DNA of 64,000 nucleotides from Microvirga lenta (GCF_020532555.1 NZ_JAJBBR010000001.1:434001-498000); one strand, 5' to 3'; positions 26,375 to 35,541 are shown, counted from the first letter of the stretch. A program made the numbers and translations. Notes: generated from the letters alone by a model not told the origin.

Positions 26375-27222
26375 CCTTCGACCGCCGCATCACGCCCTTC
26401 CGTCCGGACCTGGCCGACGAGAAGCTGCGCGGGCAGGTGGAAGCGGAGCGTTTCGCCACCGGCACCCCCATGTGCGTTGCCGTCCCCTACGCATCCCTGC
26501 ACCGGCACCCGTCGCGGGAGGCTCCGGTCGATACGCAGGCGATCATGGGCGAAGGCGTGACCGTCTACGACGAGCACGAGGGCTGGTCCTGGGTCCAGCT
26601 CCACGACGACGGCTATGTGGGCTACCTGCCGAGCGAGGCCTTGGGCGAGTCGGGTCCTGCGCCGACCCACCGGGTCGGCGCCATCCGCACCTTCGTGTAT
26701 CCCGGCCCCAATCTGAAGCTGCCCGACCTGGGCTGCCTGACCCTCAATTCGAAGCTGGCGATCACGGAATTTCAGGGCGACTACGCCCGCCTCGCCACCG
26801 GCGGCTGGGTCTTCGCCGCGCACCTGTCCGACCTCGACAGCCACGAGAGCGACTACGTCGCCGTGGCCGAACGCTTCCTCCATTCGCCTTACCTTTGGGG
26901 AGGCAAGACGAGCACCGGCCTCGACTGCTCCGGCCTCACCCAGACCGTGCTAACGGCTGCGGGCATCAAGGCGCCCCGGGACAGCGACATGCAGGAAGAG
27001 CAGCTTGGAACGGCGGTCGAGGTGCGCCCCGACCTCGGCGGCCTCAAGCGCGGCGACCTCGTATTCTGGAAGGGGCATGTGGGCCTGATGCTGGACGAGA
27101 GCCGCCTCATCCATGCGACCGGTCACAGCATGACGGTCTCTATCGAGCCCTTGGCCGTGGCCGAGGAACGCATCCGGAAAACCAGCTACGGCCCGATCAG
27201 CGCGATCAAGCGGCTCGGCTAA
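26371..27222 (+). CDS. NlpC/P60 family cell-wall peptidase with SH3-like domain
   Basis: 283 residues. Two bacterial SH3-like modules (about 30-95 and 100-155) precede the NlpC/P60 domain. The catalytic residues are C186 (GLDCSGL), H236 (GHVGLM) and a third polar residue H248 (RLIHAT). Enzymes of this type cleave gamma-D-glutamyl-diaminopimelate bonds in peptidoglycan peptides. No signal peptide is evident, so it may act on recycled wall peptides in the cytoplasm, which would fit the neighbouring aminopeptidase. It overlaps the MarR gene by 4 nt, and its stop overlaps the stop of the convergent dehydrogenase gene. Confidence 0.92.
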   Translation: MTFDRRITPFRPDLADEKLRGQVEAERFATGTPMCVAVPYASLHRHPSREAPVDTQAIMGEGVTVYDEHEGWSWVQLHDDGYVGYLPSEALGESGPAPTHRVGAIRTFVYPGPNLKLPDLGCLTLNSKLAITEFQGDYARLATGGWVFAAHLSDLDSHESDYVAVAERFLHSPYLWGGKTSTGLDCSGLTQTVLTAAGIKAPRDSDMQEEQLGTAVEVRPDLGGLKRGDLVFWKGHVGLMLDESRLIHATGHSMTVSIEPLAVAEERIRKTSYGPISAIKRLG

Positions 27223-28160
27223 TAACCGCGCGTGCGGTCCACCACGTTCTGGAACGGCTGCCCCGCCTCGTGGCGGCGGATCTGGTCGGCGATGTAGCGC
27301 GCGGTCATCTCTGGATCGCTCACCGCCGAATTATGCGGCGTGACCGTGACGCGCGGATGCGTCCAGAGCGGCGAATCCTGCGGCAGGGGCTCCACCTCGA
27401 ACACGTCGAGGGTTGCGGCCTTCAGCGTCCCGTCGTCGAGGCAGGCGACGATGTCCGCCTCCACCTGGGAGCCGCCCCGCCCGGCATTGATCAGGATCGG
27501 TCCGCCGAGGCGCCCGTCGCGGGCAAGCTTCTCGAACAGGCTGCGATTGAGGATGCCGCGTGTCTCGGGAGTGAGGGGGAGCAGGCTCACCAGGATGTCC
27601 GTGCGGGCGAGGAATGCGCGGAGGCCATCCTCTCCCGAATAGACCTCGAAGCCTTCGACCGATTTCGGGCTGCGACTCCAGCCGGCCACATCGAAGCCCA
27701 TGACCTTGAGCTTTCTCGCCGCGTCCTGGCCCAGGACGCCGAAGCCCATCACGCCGACGCGCACATCGCCCGCAATCGGCGGAGCCCGTTCCCCGTCCCA
27801 GCGCCTGGCGCGTTGATCGGCATCGTAGCGGCGCTGGTCGCGCAGATGGATGAGGCAGTGCATCACCACGTATTCGCTCATGCGATGGGTGAGATCGTCC
27901 TGGGAGACGCGCACGATGGGCACGTCAGGCAGATCGGGATAGCCCATCAGATGATCGACGCCGGCCCCGAGCGAGAAGATCGCCTCCAGCGCGGGCAGCC
28001 CCGAGAGGCTGCCGGGCTTGGGGCCCCAGGTCGCCACATAGCGCACGCTGCTTCTGTCGAGATCCTCGCCGAGCACCACGATCTCGCGCCCGGGCAGGTG
28101 CGCCCTGAAGCGTTCCACCCATGGCTCCGGCTGCCAGGTGAGAGCAACGAGCAAGGTCAC
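27219..28160 (-). CDS. D-2-hydroxyacid dehydrogenase (GhrA-like glyoxylate/hydroxypyruvate reductase)
   Basis: 313 residues. The NAD(P)-binding motif is GFGVLG (139-144). The catalytic triad of the family is R228 (NAGRGG), E257 (VFEVEP) and H276 (TPHNSA). The N-terminal FSLGAGVDHLMGYPDLPDVPIVR is typical of the GhrA branch, which reduces glyoxylate and hydroxypyruvate. It overlaps deoA by 4 nt and is the last gene of the nucleoside operon. Its role there is unclear; it might handle two- or three-carbon products of deoxyribose breakdown, or simply be co-transcribed. Confidence 0.9.
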   Translation of the reverse strand: MTLLVALTWQPEPWVERFRAHLPGREIVVLGEDLDRSSVRYVATWGPKPGSLSGLPALEAIFSLGAGVDHLMGYPDLPDVPIVRVSQDDLTHRMSEYVVMHCLIHLRDQRRYDADQRARRWDGERAPPIAGDVRVGVMGFGVLGQDAARKLKVMGFDVAGWSRSPKSVEGFEVYSGEDGLRAFLARTDILVSLLPLTPETRGILNRSLFEKLARDGRLGGPILINAGRGGSQVEADIVACLDDGTLKAATLDVFEVEPLPQDSPLWTHPRVTVTPHNSAVSDPEMTARYIADQIRRHEAGQPFQNVVDRTRGY

Positions 28161-29479
28161 GCGGAAGCTCCGATCCGTTCGAGGACGATGGCGCCGGGCT
28201 CGACCGCTCCGTCGCCGACGCCGTAGGCGGCGCGAAGATGGCGAGCGGCGGCTTCTGCGGCCTCTTCGCTGCGGGCATGGACGATGCCGAGCGGGCGCTC
28301 CCGGTCGACCGTCTCTCCGATCCCGGCGAGATCGGTCAGGCCGACCGCATGATCGACGGGATCCTGCGGCCGGGTCCGTCCTCCGCCGAGCGCCACGACG
28401 GCAACGCCGACGTCGCGGGTCGCGATCGTCTGCACGGTGCCCGGCCGCTCCGCATGGACCGGGCGGATGACGGGAGCGGCCTTGAGATGCTGGCCGGGGT
28501 GATCGAGAAGGTCGGCAGGCCCGCCGAGCGCAACGACCATGCGCTGGAAAATCTCAGCCGCCTTGCCCGACGAGATGGCGTCCTCGATCCTGGCGTGGGC
28601 GTCCGCAATGCCCGAGGCGAGCCTGCCCAGAACGAGCATTTCCGCGCACAGCTCCACGTTCACCTCGTGAAAGCGGGCCTCGCGGCGGCGGCCCGTGAGG
28701 TAATCGGCGATGTACCGGACCTCGACCGCATTTCCGGCGGCCGATGCCAGGGGTTCGTTCATGTCGGTCAGCAGCGCGCTCGTAGGCAGTCCGGCGCCGT
28801 TCGCGACGAGAACGAGGCTCTCCGCCAGGGCGCGTGCGTCGGCGGCATTGTCCATGAAGGCGCCGGAGCCGAACTTCACGTCCATGACGAGGCCCTGCAG
28901 GCCGGCGGCGAGCTTCTTGGACAGGATGGAGGCGGTGATGAGATCGATGGATTCCACGGTCGCGGTCACGTCGCGGATCGAGTACAGGCGCTTGTCGGCC
29001 GGTGCGAGATCGGCCGTCTGCCCGATGATGGCGCAGCCGATCTCGGCGGTGACGCGCCGGAACGTTTCGATGTCGGGCTGCGACACGTAGCCGGGAATGG
29101 AATCGAGCTTATCGAGCGTTCCGCCGGTATGGCCCAAGCCTCGGCCCGAGATCATCGGCACATAGCCGCCGCACGCGGCCACGGCGGGAGCGAGCGCGAG
29201 GCTGATCGTGTCGCCCACGCCGCCCGTGGAGTGCTTGTCGAGCACCGGCCCGGGCAGGTTCCACTTCAGCACTTCCCCCGATTGCGTCATGGCCTGGGTC
29301 AGCGCCACGCGCTCCGGAATCGAAAGGCCGCGGAAGAACACCGCCATTGCAAAGGATGCCGCCTGCCCCTCGGAGACGCGGCCCGACGTGAGGCCTTCGA
29401 TGAAGCTGTGGATGTCCTCGGCTGCGAGCACGCCGCCGTCGCGCTTGCGGCGGATGATTTCCTGCGGGAGGTGGGTCAT
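28157..29479 (-). CDS. deoA: Thymidine phosphorylase
   Basis: 440 residues, E. coli DeoA length. It cleaves thymidine and deoxyuridine with phosphate to the base and deoxyribose 1-phosphate. The phosphate-binding DKHSTGGVGDT (81-91) and the signature SGRGLGHTGGTLDKLDSIPG (111-130) are intact. The N-terminus LPQEIIRRKRDGGVLAAEDI is the family opening. deoC ends 1 nt upstream and the dehydrogenase start overlaps downstream. The uracil released would feed the URC genes 5 kb away. Confidence 0.96.
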   Translation of the reverse strand: MTHLPQEIIRRKRDGGVLAAEDIHSFIEGLTSGRVSEGQAASFAMAVFFRGLSIPERVALTQAMTQSGEVLKWNLPGPVLDKHSTGGVGDTISLALAPAVAACGGYVPMISGRGLGHTGGTLDKLDSIPGYVSQPDIETFRRVTAEIGCAIIGQTADLAPADKRLYSIRDVTATVESIDLITASILSKKLAAGLQGLVMDVKFGSGAFMDNAADARALAESLVLVANGAGLPTSALLTDMNEPLASAAGNAVEVRYIADYLTGRRREARFHEVNVELCAEMLVLGRLASGIADAHARIEDAISSGKAAEIFQRMVVALGGPADLLDHPGQHLKAAPVIRPVHAERPGTVQTIATRDVGVAVVALGGGRTRPQDPVDHAVGLTDLAGIGETVDRERPLGIVHARSEEAAEAAARHLRAAYGVGDGAVEPGAIVLERIGASA

Positions 29480-29480
29480 G

Positions 29481-30242
29481 TCAGTAGGTTCCGACGGCTG
29501 CCGTGCTGGCCCGTCCCTCGATGGCGGCGATGAGCGCATCATAGACGCTGCTGGCGCCGATGCGGAATGTCTGCGGCGTCGCCCAGCCCGGTCCCATGAT
29601 GCGGTCGGCAAGGTCGAGATAGATCTTGGCGTCGGCGAGCGTGCGGATGCCGCCCGAGGGCTTCAGCCCGACAGGGCGGCCGGACGCCTTGATGACGTTC
29701 AGCATGATCTCGGCGGCTTCGGGCGTGGCCGAAACCGGCGTTTTTCCCGTCGAGGTCTTGATGAAGTCCGCCCCGGCATCGACCGCGAGGCGGCTCTCCT
29801 TCTCGATCAGGGCCGGCTCCTTCAACTCACCGGTTTCCAGGATGACCTTGAGCAGGCGGCCTTGATCGGTCATCTCACGCACGGCCTCGATCATCTCGGC
29901 CGCAATCGCAGGATTGCCGCGGCGCAGGGCATCGTAGGGCAGCACGAGGTCGATCTCGTTCGCGCCGTCGGCCAGCGCTTCCTGTACGTCGTCCGTGACG
30001 CGTCCCACATCCTCGCCGCCGCCGGGGAAGTTCACGACGGTCGCGATGCGAACGGACGAGCCGCGCAGCGTCTCCCGCGCACGGACGACGAATTGCGGCC
30101 AGACGCAGACCGCAGCCACAGGCCCGCGCGGATCGAGAGCCTTGGCGCAGAGGGCGTCGATGGCCTGATCGGTGCAGTTGTCCGTCAGGTCCGTGAGATC
30201 CAGGCAGCGCAAGGCGCGCTCGGCCGTTCCGACATCAGACAT
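29481..30242 (-). CDS. deoC: Deoxyribose-phosphate aldolase
   Basis: 253 residues, using the ATG that overlaps the punA stop and is preceded by GGAG; an ATG 24 nt earlier lies inside punA. The enzyme splits deoxyribose 5-phosphate into acetaldehyde and glyceraldehyde 3-phosphate. The Schiff-base lysine is K162 in FIKTSTGK; D98 (NEIDLV) and K194 (GLKPSGG) form the proton relay. The gene is in order with cdd, punA and deoA, a complete deoxynucleoside catabolic set together with deoB. Confidence 0.96.
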   Translation of the reverse strand: MSDVGTAERALRCLDLTDLTDNCTDQAIDALCAKALDPRGPVAAVCVWPQFVVRARETLRGSSVRIATVVNFPGGGEDVGRVTDDVQEALADGANEIDLVLPYDALRRGNPAIAAEMIEAVREMTDQGRLLKVILETGELKEPALIEKESRLAVDAGADFIKTSTGKTPVSATPEAAEIMLNVIKASGRPVGLKPSGGIRTLADAKIYLDLADRIMGPGWATPQTFRIGASSVYDALIAAIEGRASTAAVGTY

Positions 30243-31050
30243 GGGAGAGCTCCGCAACGAATGCACGAATGAGACGCTTGAACTTGTCCGAGGCCTCGGC
30301 CGCCGTGTCCTTGGTCTCCTGATGCGAGGGCGAGGCTCCCTCGATTCCGGCCGCCAGGTTGGTGACGACGGACACCGCCGCGACCCGGAGGCCGTAATAG
30401 CGCGCGAGGATCACTTCCGGCACCGTGGACATGCCGACGAGATCGCCGCCCAGGATCTGAACCATCCTGATTTCGGCGGGCGTCTCGAAGCTCGGGCCGG
30501 AGAGCCACGCATAGACGCCCTCGGGCAGTTCGAGGCCGATCTTTCCGGCTGCTTTCTGCAGCGTCCGGCGCAGGTCTTCGTCATAGGCGCCCGTGAGGGA
30601 GACGAAGCGCCCCTCCGTGTGATCGCGCAGCAGCGGGTTGCTGCCCGAGAGATTGAGATGATCGCCGATCGCCACGAGGCTGCCCGGGCGTATCTCCGGG
30701 CGGACGGAGCCGGCGGCATTGGTCAGGACAAGGGTGGAAACACCGAGTTCCTTGACGAAGGCGACCGGCACCCGCATGGCGCCCGCATCGCCCGTCTCGT
30801 AGTAATGCGCCCGTCCCTGGAACAGGAGAACCCTTTTGCCTTCCAGGGTGCCGGCCACGAGGCGGCCCGCATGGCCCGACACGCCGCTCCTGGGAAAGTG
30901 CGGAATCTCCGCGTAAGGCAGGCTCACCGGGTCGCTGAGCTCATCGACCAGAGGGCCGAGCCCGGTGCCGAGCACGAAGGCGGCGTCGAAGCGGCCGTCG
31001 AAGCCGCGGGCGCGCGCGAATTCGGCCGCCTCCTGAACGTTCTGCTGCAT
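30235..31050 (-). CDS. punA: Purine-nucleoside phosphorylase (trimeric, PunA/XapA type)
   Basis: 271 residues from an ATG with AAGAG about 8 nt upstream; an in-frame GTG 21 nt earlier overlaps cdd and has a poor ribosome-binding site. Motifs of the PNP/MTAP family are LGTGLG, SGHAGRLVAGTLEGK, LFQGRAHYYE and the C-terminal GISTVPE-like GMSTVPEVILARYYGL. It phosphorolyses purine (deoxy)nucleosides to base plus (deoxy)ribose 1-phosphate, which deoB and deoC then process. Confidence 0.94.
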   Translation of the reverse strand: MQQNVQEAAEFARARGFDGRFDAAFVLGTGLGPLVDELSDPVSLPYAEIPHFPRSGVSGHAGRLVAGTLEGKRVLLFQGRAHYYETGDAGAMRVPVAFVKELGVSTLVLTNAAGSVRPEIRPGSLVAIGDHLNLSGSNPLLRDHTEGRFVSLTGAYDEDLRRTLQKAAGKIGLELPEGVYAWLSGPSFETPAEIRMVQILGGDLVGMSTVPEVILARYYGLRVAAVSVVTNLAAGIEGASPSHQETKDTAAEASDKFKRLIRAFVAELSHV

Positions 31051-31060
31051 CTCAAATCTC

Positions 31061-31465
31061 TTATCGAGCACCTAAATTGTCGGGTCCGAACGAGAAGGGC
31101 AACAGCTCATCGAGCGTGAAGCTCTTCCGGATTCCCTCGGGTCCCGCGATGTGGATCGGCGTATCGGGCATCGCGAATTCGCGGATGCGCTGGCGGCAGC
31201 CGCCGCAGGGCGTGACCAGATTCTCGCCCTCGCCCATCACGACGATCTGCGCGATACGGCTCCCGCCGGCCGCGATCATCGCCGAAATGGCGCCTGCCTC
31301 CGCGCAGCTCCCGACCGGATAGGCCGCGTTCTCCACGTTGCAGCCGGTGAAGACCTTGCCATCGGGCGTCGCGATGGCGGCCCCTACCTTGAAGCGGGAA
31401 TAGGGGGCATAGGCCTTGGCCTGAATCGCCTTCGCGGCTTCGAAAAGCGCATCGATCGAGGGCAT
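31061..31465 (-). CDS. cdd: Cytidine deaminase
   Basis: 134 residues, the homotetrameric type. The zinc site and catalytic acid are C54-A-E56 and P86-C87-x-x-C90. SRFKVGAA and GCNVENAAYPVG are the substrate-binding signatures. It converts (deoxy)cytidine to (deoxy)uridine, so that cytosine nucleosides enter the phosphorylase route. It begins 1 nt before the permease stop, inside the transport operon. Confidence 0.96.
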   Translation of the reverse strand: MPSIDALFEAAKAIQAKAYAPYSRFKVGAAIATPDGKVFTGCNVENAAYPVGSCAEAGAISAMIAAGGSRIAQIVVMGEGENLVTPCGGCRQRIREFAMPDTPIHIAGPEGIRKSFTLDELLPFSFGPDNLGAR

Positions 31466-31466
31466 G

Positions 31467-32372
31467 TCAGCGCTCCTTCACGTAGGGAATGCCGGACGCG
31501 CGAGGCGGAATGGCGGTTCCGATGACGCCTGCGAGCAGGATGACGGTCATGAGATACGGCAAGGCCTGGATGGCCTGCACCGGCACCTCGCCGATGCCGG
31601 GGAGCGCGATACCCTGGAGGCGGATGGCGACCGCGTCCAGAAGGCCGAACAGGAAGCAGGCTCCGAGCGCCGGCCACGCGCGCCACTTGGCGAAGATCAG
31701 CGCCGCAAGCGCAATGAAGCCCTTGCCTGCCGTCATGTTGGGCAGGAAGCCCGCCGATTGGCCGACGGACAGATAGGCTCCCGCGAAGCCGCACAGGACA
31801 CCGCCGATGACGACCGCGGCATAGCGCAGACCCGTGACCGAGATGCCCGCCGTATCGACGGCGGCCGGGTTCTCGCCGACTGCCCGCAGGCGCAGCCCGA
31901 AGCGAGTGCGCCCCAGCACGAACCAGGTCAGCGGCACGGCGAGGAGCACGATGTAGACCAGCGCCGAATGCCCGAGGATCACGTCCCCGAAGCGCTGCTC
32001 GCCCTCGAGCGGCGGCGTCCGTCCGCCCTGTCCGTACCAGGCGTTGCCGACGATGGCCGTCAGTCCCGCGGCGAGCATGTTGATGGCGACGCCGGAGACG
32101 ATCTGATTGCCGCGCTGGCTGATGGAGGCGAAGCCATGGATCAGGGCGAAGACGATGGAGGCTCCGATGCCGGCGAAAAGGCCGATCCAGGCCGAGCCGA
32201 ACGCATAGGATGCGGCGGCGGCCGCGAAGGCCGCGACCAGCATCTTGCCCTCGAGGCCGATATCGACCACCCCCGAGCGCTCGGACCAGAGGCCCGCCAG
32301 ACACGCGGCCAGAAGAGGAATGGACAGCCGCAGGGACGAGTCGAAGATGGTGACGATGGTGCCGAGATCCAT
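31467..32372 (-). CDS. Nucleoside ABC transporter permease (NupQ/YufQ-like)
   Basis: 301 residues with about eight hydrophobic segments. GLWSERSGVVDIGLEGKMLVAAFAAA and the later ARTRFGLRLRAVGENPAAVDTAGISV match the BPD_transp_2 permeases of BmpA-type nucleoside importers. The ENPxAxxxAGIxV loop contacts the ATPase. It starts 4 nt after the companion permease and forms the second half of the pore. The downstream salvage enzymes support nucleosides as cargo. Confidence 0.92.
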   Translation of the reverse strand: MDLGTIVTIFDSSLRLSIPLLAACLAGLWSERSGVVDIGLEGKMLVAAFAAAAASYAFGSAWIGLFAGIGASIVFALIHGFASISQRGNQIVSGVAINMLAAGLTAIVGNAWYGQGGRTPPLEGEQRFGDVILGHSALVYIVLLAVPLTWFVLGRTRFGLRLRAVGENPAAVDTAGISVTGLRYAAVVIGGVLCGFAGAYLSVGQSAGFLPNMTAGKGFIALAALIFAKWRAWPALGACFLFGLLDAVAIRLQGIALPGIGEVPVQAIQALPYLMTVILLAGVIGTAIPPRASGIPYVKER

Positions 32373-32376
32373 GGCT

Positions 32377-33480
32377 TCAGGCCCTCGCCAACCGCGACCG
32401 CGTCATGGCCTGGGCCACGAGGCGTCGGAACAGCCCGTCCAGGGCTCCCGCAAAAAGAATGATGATGCCGCCGATGACCACCACCATGTCGCGGGTGATG
32501 GCAGGCTGCTCGAAGGCGAGTTCCGCGCCGCCCTGATAGAGGATGCCGAACAGCAGCGAAGCCAGGATGATACCCACCGGGTGCGCACGTCCCATCAGGG
32601 CCACCGCGATTCCCACGAATCCGTAACCCGCCGTGAACTCGAGCAGCAGGCGATGCTGGTAGCCCATCAGTTCGTTGACCGCGAGGCCTCCGGCGAGGGC
32701 GCCCGAGATCACCATGGCGATGATGATGATCCGTGCGGGAGAGATGCCTGCATAGACCGCCGCCGTCGGGTTCGCGCCGACCACGCGGATCGCATAGCCA
32801 AGACGCGAGCGGTAGATGAGGAGCCACACGCCGTAGGCGGCGGCCAGCGCCAGGAACAGGGTGAGGTTGAGCTGGGACGGCGGCACCTGGATGCCGAAGG
32901 CGCCCAGCGCCTCGTGCATGAACGGAATGTAGGACTGCTCGGGAAAGGCCCGCGTTTCCGGGTTCATGGATTGCGGTTCGCGCAGCACGTTCACGAGCAG
33001 ATAGACGATCAGCACGCTGGCGAGCCAGTTGAACATGATCGTCGTGATGACGATGTGGCTGCCGCGCTTGGCCTGGAGATAGCCCGGGATCGCGGCCCAT
33101 GCCGCGCCGAAGGCGGCTGCGCCCAAGATGCCGAGCGGGATCAGCAGGAAGCCCGGCAGGAAGGTGAGGTTGTTGAGAACGAGCGCCACCCCTAGCCCCG
33201 CCAGGGTCGCCTGACCCTCGCCGCCGATGTTGAACAGGCCCGCATGGAAGGCCACGGCCACGGCGAGCCCGACGAAGATGAAATCCGTCATGTAGAACAG
33301 GGTGAAGCCGAGCCCCTCCCCTGTGCCGAGACTTCCCTGAAGGAGCACGCGCGTCGCCGTCAGCGGGTTTTCGCCGATGCCCAGCACGACGAGACCGGCG
33401 ACGAGAAAGGCCGCAACGACAGAGAGAGCAGGCACGACGACGGTGTCGGCCCATTTGGGCAGGTCGATGGGAGCGCTCAC
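32377..33480 (-). CDS. Nucleoside ABC transporter permease (NupP/YufP-like)
   Basis: 367 residues, BPD_transp_2 family, longer than its partner because of an extended periplasmic loop (about 165-205, with REPQSMNPETRAFPEQSYIPFM). The N-terminal GLAVAVAFHAGLFNIGGEGQ and the RSRLGYAIRVVGANPTAAVYAGIS coupling loop are typical of nucleoside permeases. Its ATG overlaps the stop of the VOC gene. Confidence 0.92.
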   Translation of the reverse strand: MSAPIDLPKWADTVVVPALSVVAAFLVAGLVVLGIGENPLTATRVLLQGSLGTGEGLGFTLFYMTDFIFVGLAVAVAFHAGLFNIGGEGQATLAGLGVALVLNNLTFLPGFLLIPLGILGAAAFGAAWAAIPGYLQAKRGSHIVITTIMFNWLASVLIVYLLVNVLREPQSMNPETRAFPEQSYIPFMHEALGAFGIQVPPSQLNLTLFLALAAAYGVWLLIYRSRLGYAIRVVGANPTAAVYAGISPARIIIIAMVISGALAGGLAVNELMGYQHRLLLEFTAGYGFVGIAVALMGRAHPVGIILASLLFGILYQGGAELAFEQPAITRDMVVVIGGIIILFAGALDGLFRRLVAQAMTRSRLARA

Positions 33481-33911
33481 GTCAGACTATCCGGCAGGAA
33501 CAGATGGCCCTGCTCATCGAGAGGAAAGGACGGATTCCAGGCCACCTCCCAAAGGTGCCCATCCGGATCGGAGAAATAGCCCGAGTAGCCGCCCCAGAAC
33601 ACATCCTGCAGCGGCTTGACGGGATGAGCTCCGGCCTCGACGGCGCGGGCATAGACCTGATCCGCCTCCGCCTTCGAGCGCGCGTTGTAGGCCAGCGTGA
33701 CGGCGGAAAACCCGGTCGGGCGATCCTCCACGCCGGCATCCTTCGCGAGATCCCCACGGCCGAAGAGCGCAAGCGCCAGCCCGTTCGCCTGGAAGAAGAC
33801 GACCTGCGGCTGGCTGATCGAGGACGCCTTCCAGCCCCAGGCCTCGTAGAAGGCACGCGATCTGGCGATGTCGGCGACGCCCAGGGTGACGAGGGAAAGG
33901 CGTGGCTGCAT
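33477..33911 (-). CDS. VOC family protein (glyoxalase/bleomycin-resistance-like)
   Basis: 144 residues: RLSLVTLGVADIARSRAFYE at the start, FFQANGLALALFGR in the middle and the C-terminal DVFWGGYSGYFSDPDGHLWEVAWNP, the last being the usual VOC metal/substrate strand. VOC proteins are metal-dependent enzymes or binding proteins of many functions, and the substrate cannot be named. The gene is locked into the nucleoside transport operon: its start overlaps the ATPase stop (ATGA) and its stop overlaps the permease start. Conversion or sequestration of a transported compound is possible; a lodger gene is the alternative. Confidence 0.88.
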   Translation of the reverse strand: MQPRLSLVTLGVADIARSRAFYEAWGWKASSISQPQVVFFQANGLALALFGRGDLAKDAGVEDRPTGFSAVTLAYNARSKAEADQVYARAVEAGAHPVKPLQDVFWGGYSGYFSDPDGHLWEVAWNPSFPLDEQGHLFLPDSLT

Positions 33912-35434
33912 CACGCGGCCTCGTCGGCGACGCCGGCCATCAGGAGGCCGAGATCCTGCTCGCTGGTCTCCGAAGGCTTGCGCTCGCCGGTGATCTGGCC
34001 GCCGCACATGGTGAGGATGCGGTCGGACAGGTTCATGATCTCGTCGAGCTCGACCGAGACGAGGAGGATGCCGACGCCGGCATCCCGCAGGGCGATCAGG
34101 CGGCGGTGGATGAACTCGATGGCGCCGATATCGACGCCGCGTGTCGGCTGGCCGACCAGAAGCACCTTCGGGTTCCGCTCGATCTCGCGGGCCAGCACGA
34201 TCTTCTGCTGGTTGCCGCCGGAGAATTTCGACGTCTTCAGCCGGGGCGCCGGCGGGCGGACATCGTAATGCTCCATCTTGGCGGCGAGATCCGCGACCAT
34301 GCGGTCGTGGTCGAGGATCGGCCCGCGGCCGAGATGCGGCTCGTCGCTGAAGCCGAGCACCGCGCTCTCGAAAGCCGGAAAGGCCGGAACGAGCCCCATG
34401 CGCAGCCGGTCCTCCGGCACGTGGAGCAGCCCGAGCTGCCGCATGTGGTGCGGATTGTAGTCCCTGAGGCGGATGTGGCGCCCCTCGAACCGGATGGTGC
34501 CGACCGTGGGCTGCCGCATTCCGGCGAGCGCTTCGAGCAATTCGCTCTGTCCGTTGCCGGCGACGCCGGCGATACCGACGATCTCGCCCGCATGGACCTT
34601 GAAGGAGGCGCTCGCAACCCGCTGCACGCCGCGATGGTCGATGACGGAGAGGTTCTCGACTTCGAGCAGGGGCGCTCCCGGCTGGCGTTCGGACTTCTCG
34701 ACCCGCAGCAGGACGCGCCGCCCGACCATGAGCTCCGCAAGCTCCGGCGGAGATGTATCCTTGGTCTCCACGGTGGCGACCATCTCGCCGCGGCGCATGA
34801 CCGAGACGCGGTCGGTCACGGCCATGATCTCGCGCAGCTTGTGGGTGATGAGAATGACCGTCTTGCCCTGGCCCTTCAGGGCCTGGAGCAGTTCGAAAAG
34901 CGCATCCGCCTCCGGCGGCGTCAGCACCGCCGTCGGCTCGTCGAGGATGAGGATGTCCGCCCCGCGATAGAGAGCCTTGAGGATCTCGACGCGCTGCTGC
35001 AGGCCGACGGAGAGGTCGCCCACGATGGCATCCACGTCGATTTCCAGGCCGTAGTCCCGCGCCAGACGCGCGAGCTCTGCCCGCACCTTCGCTTCGCCCG
35101 CGCGCAGCATCGTCCCGCCTTCGGCGCCGAGCATCACGTTCTCGACCACGGTCAATGTCTCCACCAGCATGAAGTGCTGGTGGACCATGCCGATGCCCAC
35201 ATGAATGGCGTCGGCGGGGGAGCGGATCGCGACGGGCTTGCCGCCGACCCGGACCTCGCCGGAATCCGCTTCGTAAAACCCGTAGAGGATCGACATGAGC
35301 GTCGACTTGCCCGCGCCGTTCTCGCCGACGATGCCGTGGATCGTGCCGCGCTCGACGGTGAGATTCACGTCCTTGTTGGCATGAACCTCGCCGAAGCGCT
35401 TGTTGATGTCGGACAGTTGGATGGCGGGGGACAT
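33911..35434 (-). CDS. Nucleoside ABC transporter duplicated ATP-binding protein (NupA/YufO-like)
   Basis: 507 residues with two ABC modules. The first has Walker A GENGAGKS (37-44), signature LSVGLQQRVEIL and ILILDEPTAVL. The second has a degenerate Walker A (GVAGNGQSELLEAL), usual in the sugar/nucleoside class, with FSGGNQQKIVLARE. This architecture accompanies BPD_transp_2 permeases and BmpA receptors. A TTG 9 nt upstream has a GGGAGG nearby and is an alternative start. A stem-loop separates this gene from the binding-protein gene. Confidence 0.92.
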   Translation of the reverse strand: MSPAIQLSDINKRFGEVHANKDVNLTVERGTIHGIVGENGAGKSTLMSILYGFYEADSGEVRVGGKPVAIRSPADAIHVGIGMVHQHFMLVETLTVVENVMLGAEGGTMLRAGEAKVRAELARLARDYGLEIDVDAIVGDLSVGLQQRVEILKALYRGADILILDEPTAVLTPPEADALFELLQALKGQGKTVILITHKLREIMAVTDRVSVMRRGEMVATVETKDTSPPELAELMVGRRVLLRVEKSERQPGAPLLEVENLSVIDHRGVQRVASASFKVHAGEIVGIAGVAGNGQSELLEALAGMRQPTVGTIRFEGRHIRLRDYNPHHMRQLGLLHVPEDRLRMGLVPAFPAFESAVLGFSDEPHLGRGPILDHDRMVADLAAKMEHYDVRPPAPRLKTSKFSGGNQQKIVLAREIERNPKVLLVGQPTRGVDIGAIEFIHRRLIALRDAGVGILLVSVELDEIMNLSDRILTMCGGQITGERKPSETSEQDLGLLMAGVADEAA

Positions 35435-35511
35435 GAGCCTCAAACATCCTCCCGGCCGGTGCGCGTGGATGCCGGGATCAGAAACATGAAGAAACTATCG
35501 TCAAAACAGTT

Positions 35512-35541
35512 CCGGACGCCGGCATGAAAACCGGCGTCCGG
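35512..35541 (-). terminator. Stem-loop between binding protein and ATPase of the nucleoside importer
   Basis: Perfect 11-bp arms CCGGACGCCGG/CCGGCGTCCGG enclose an 8-nt loop 12 nt after the BmpA stop. TTTT occurs 5 nt after the stem on the minus strand. It likely terminates part of the transcripts and protects the upstream mRNA, allowing more binding protein than ATPase. Confidence 0.7.
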
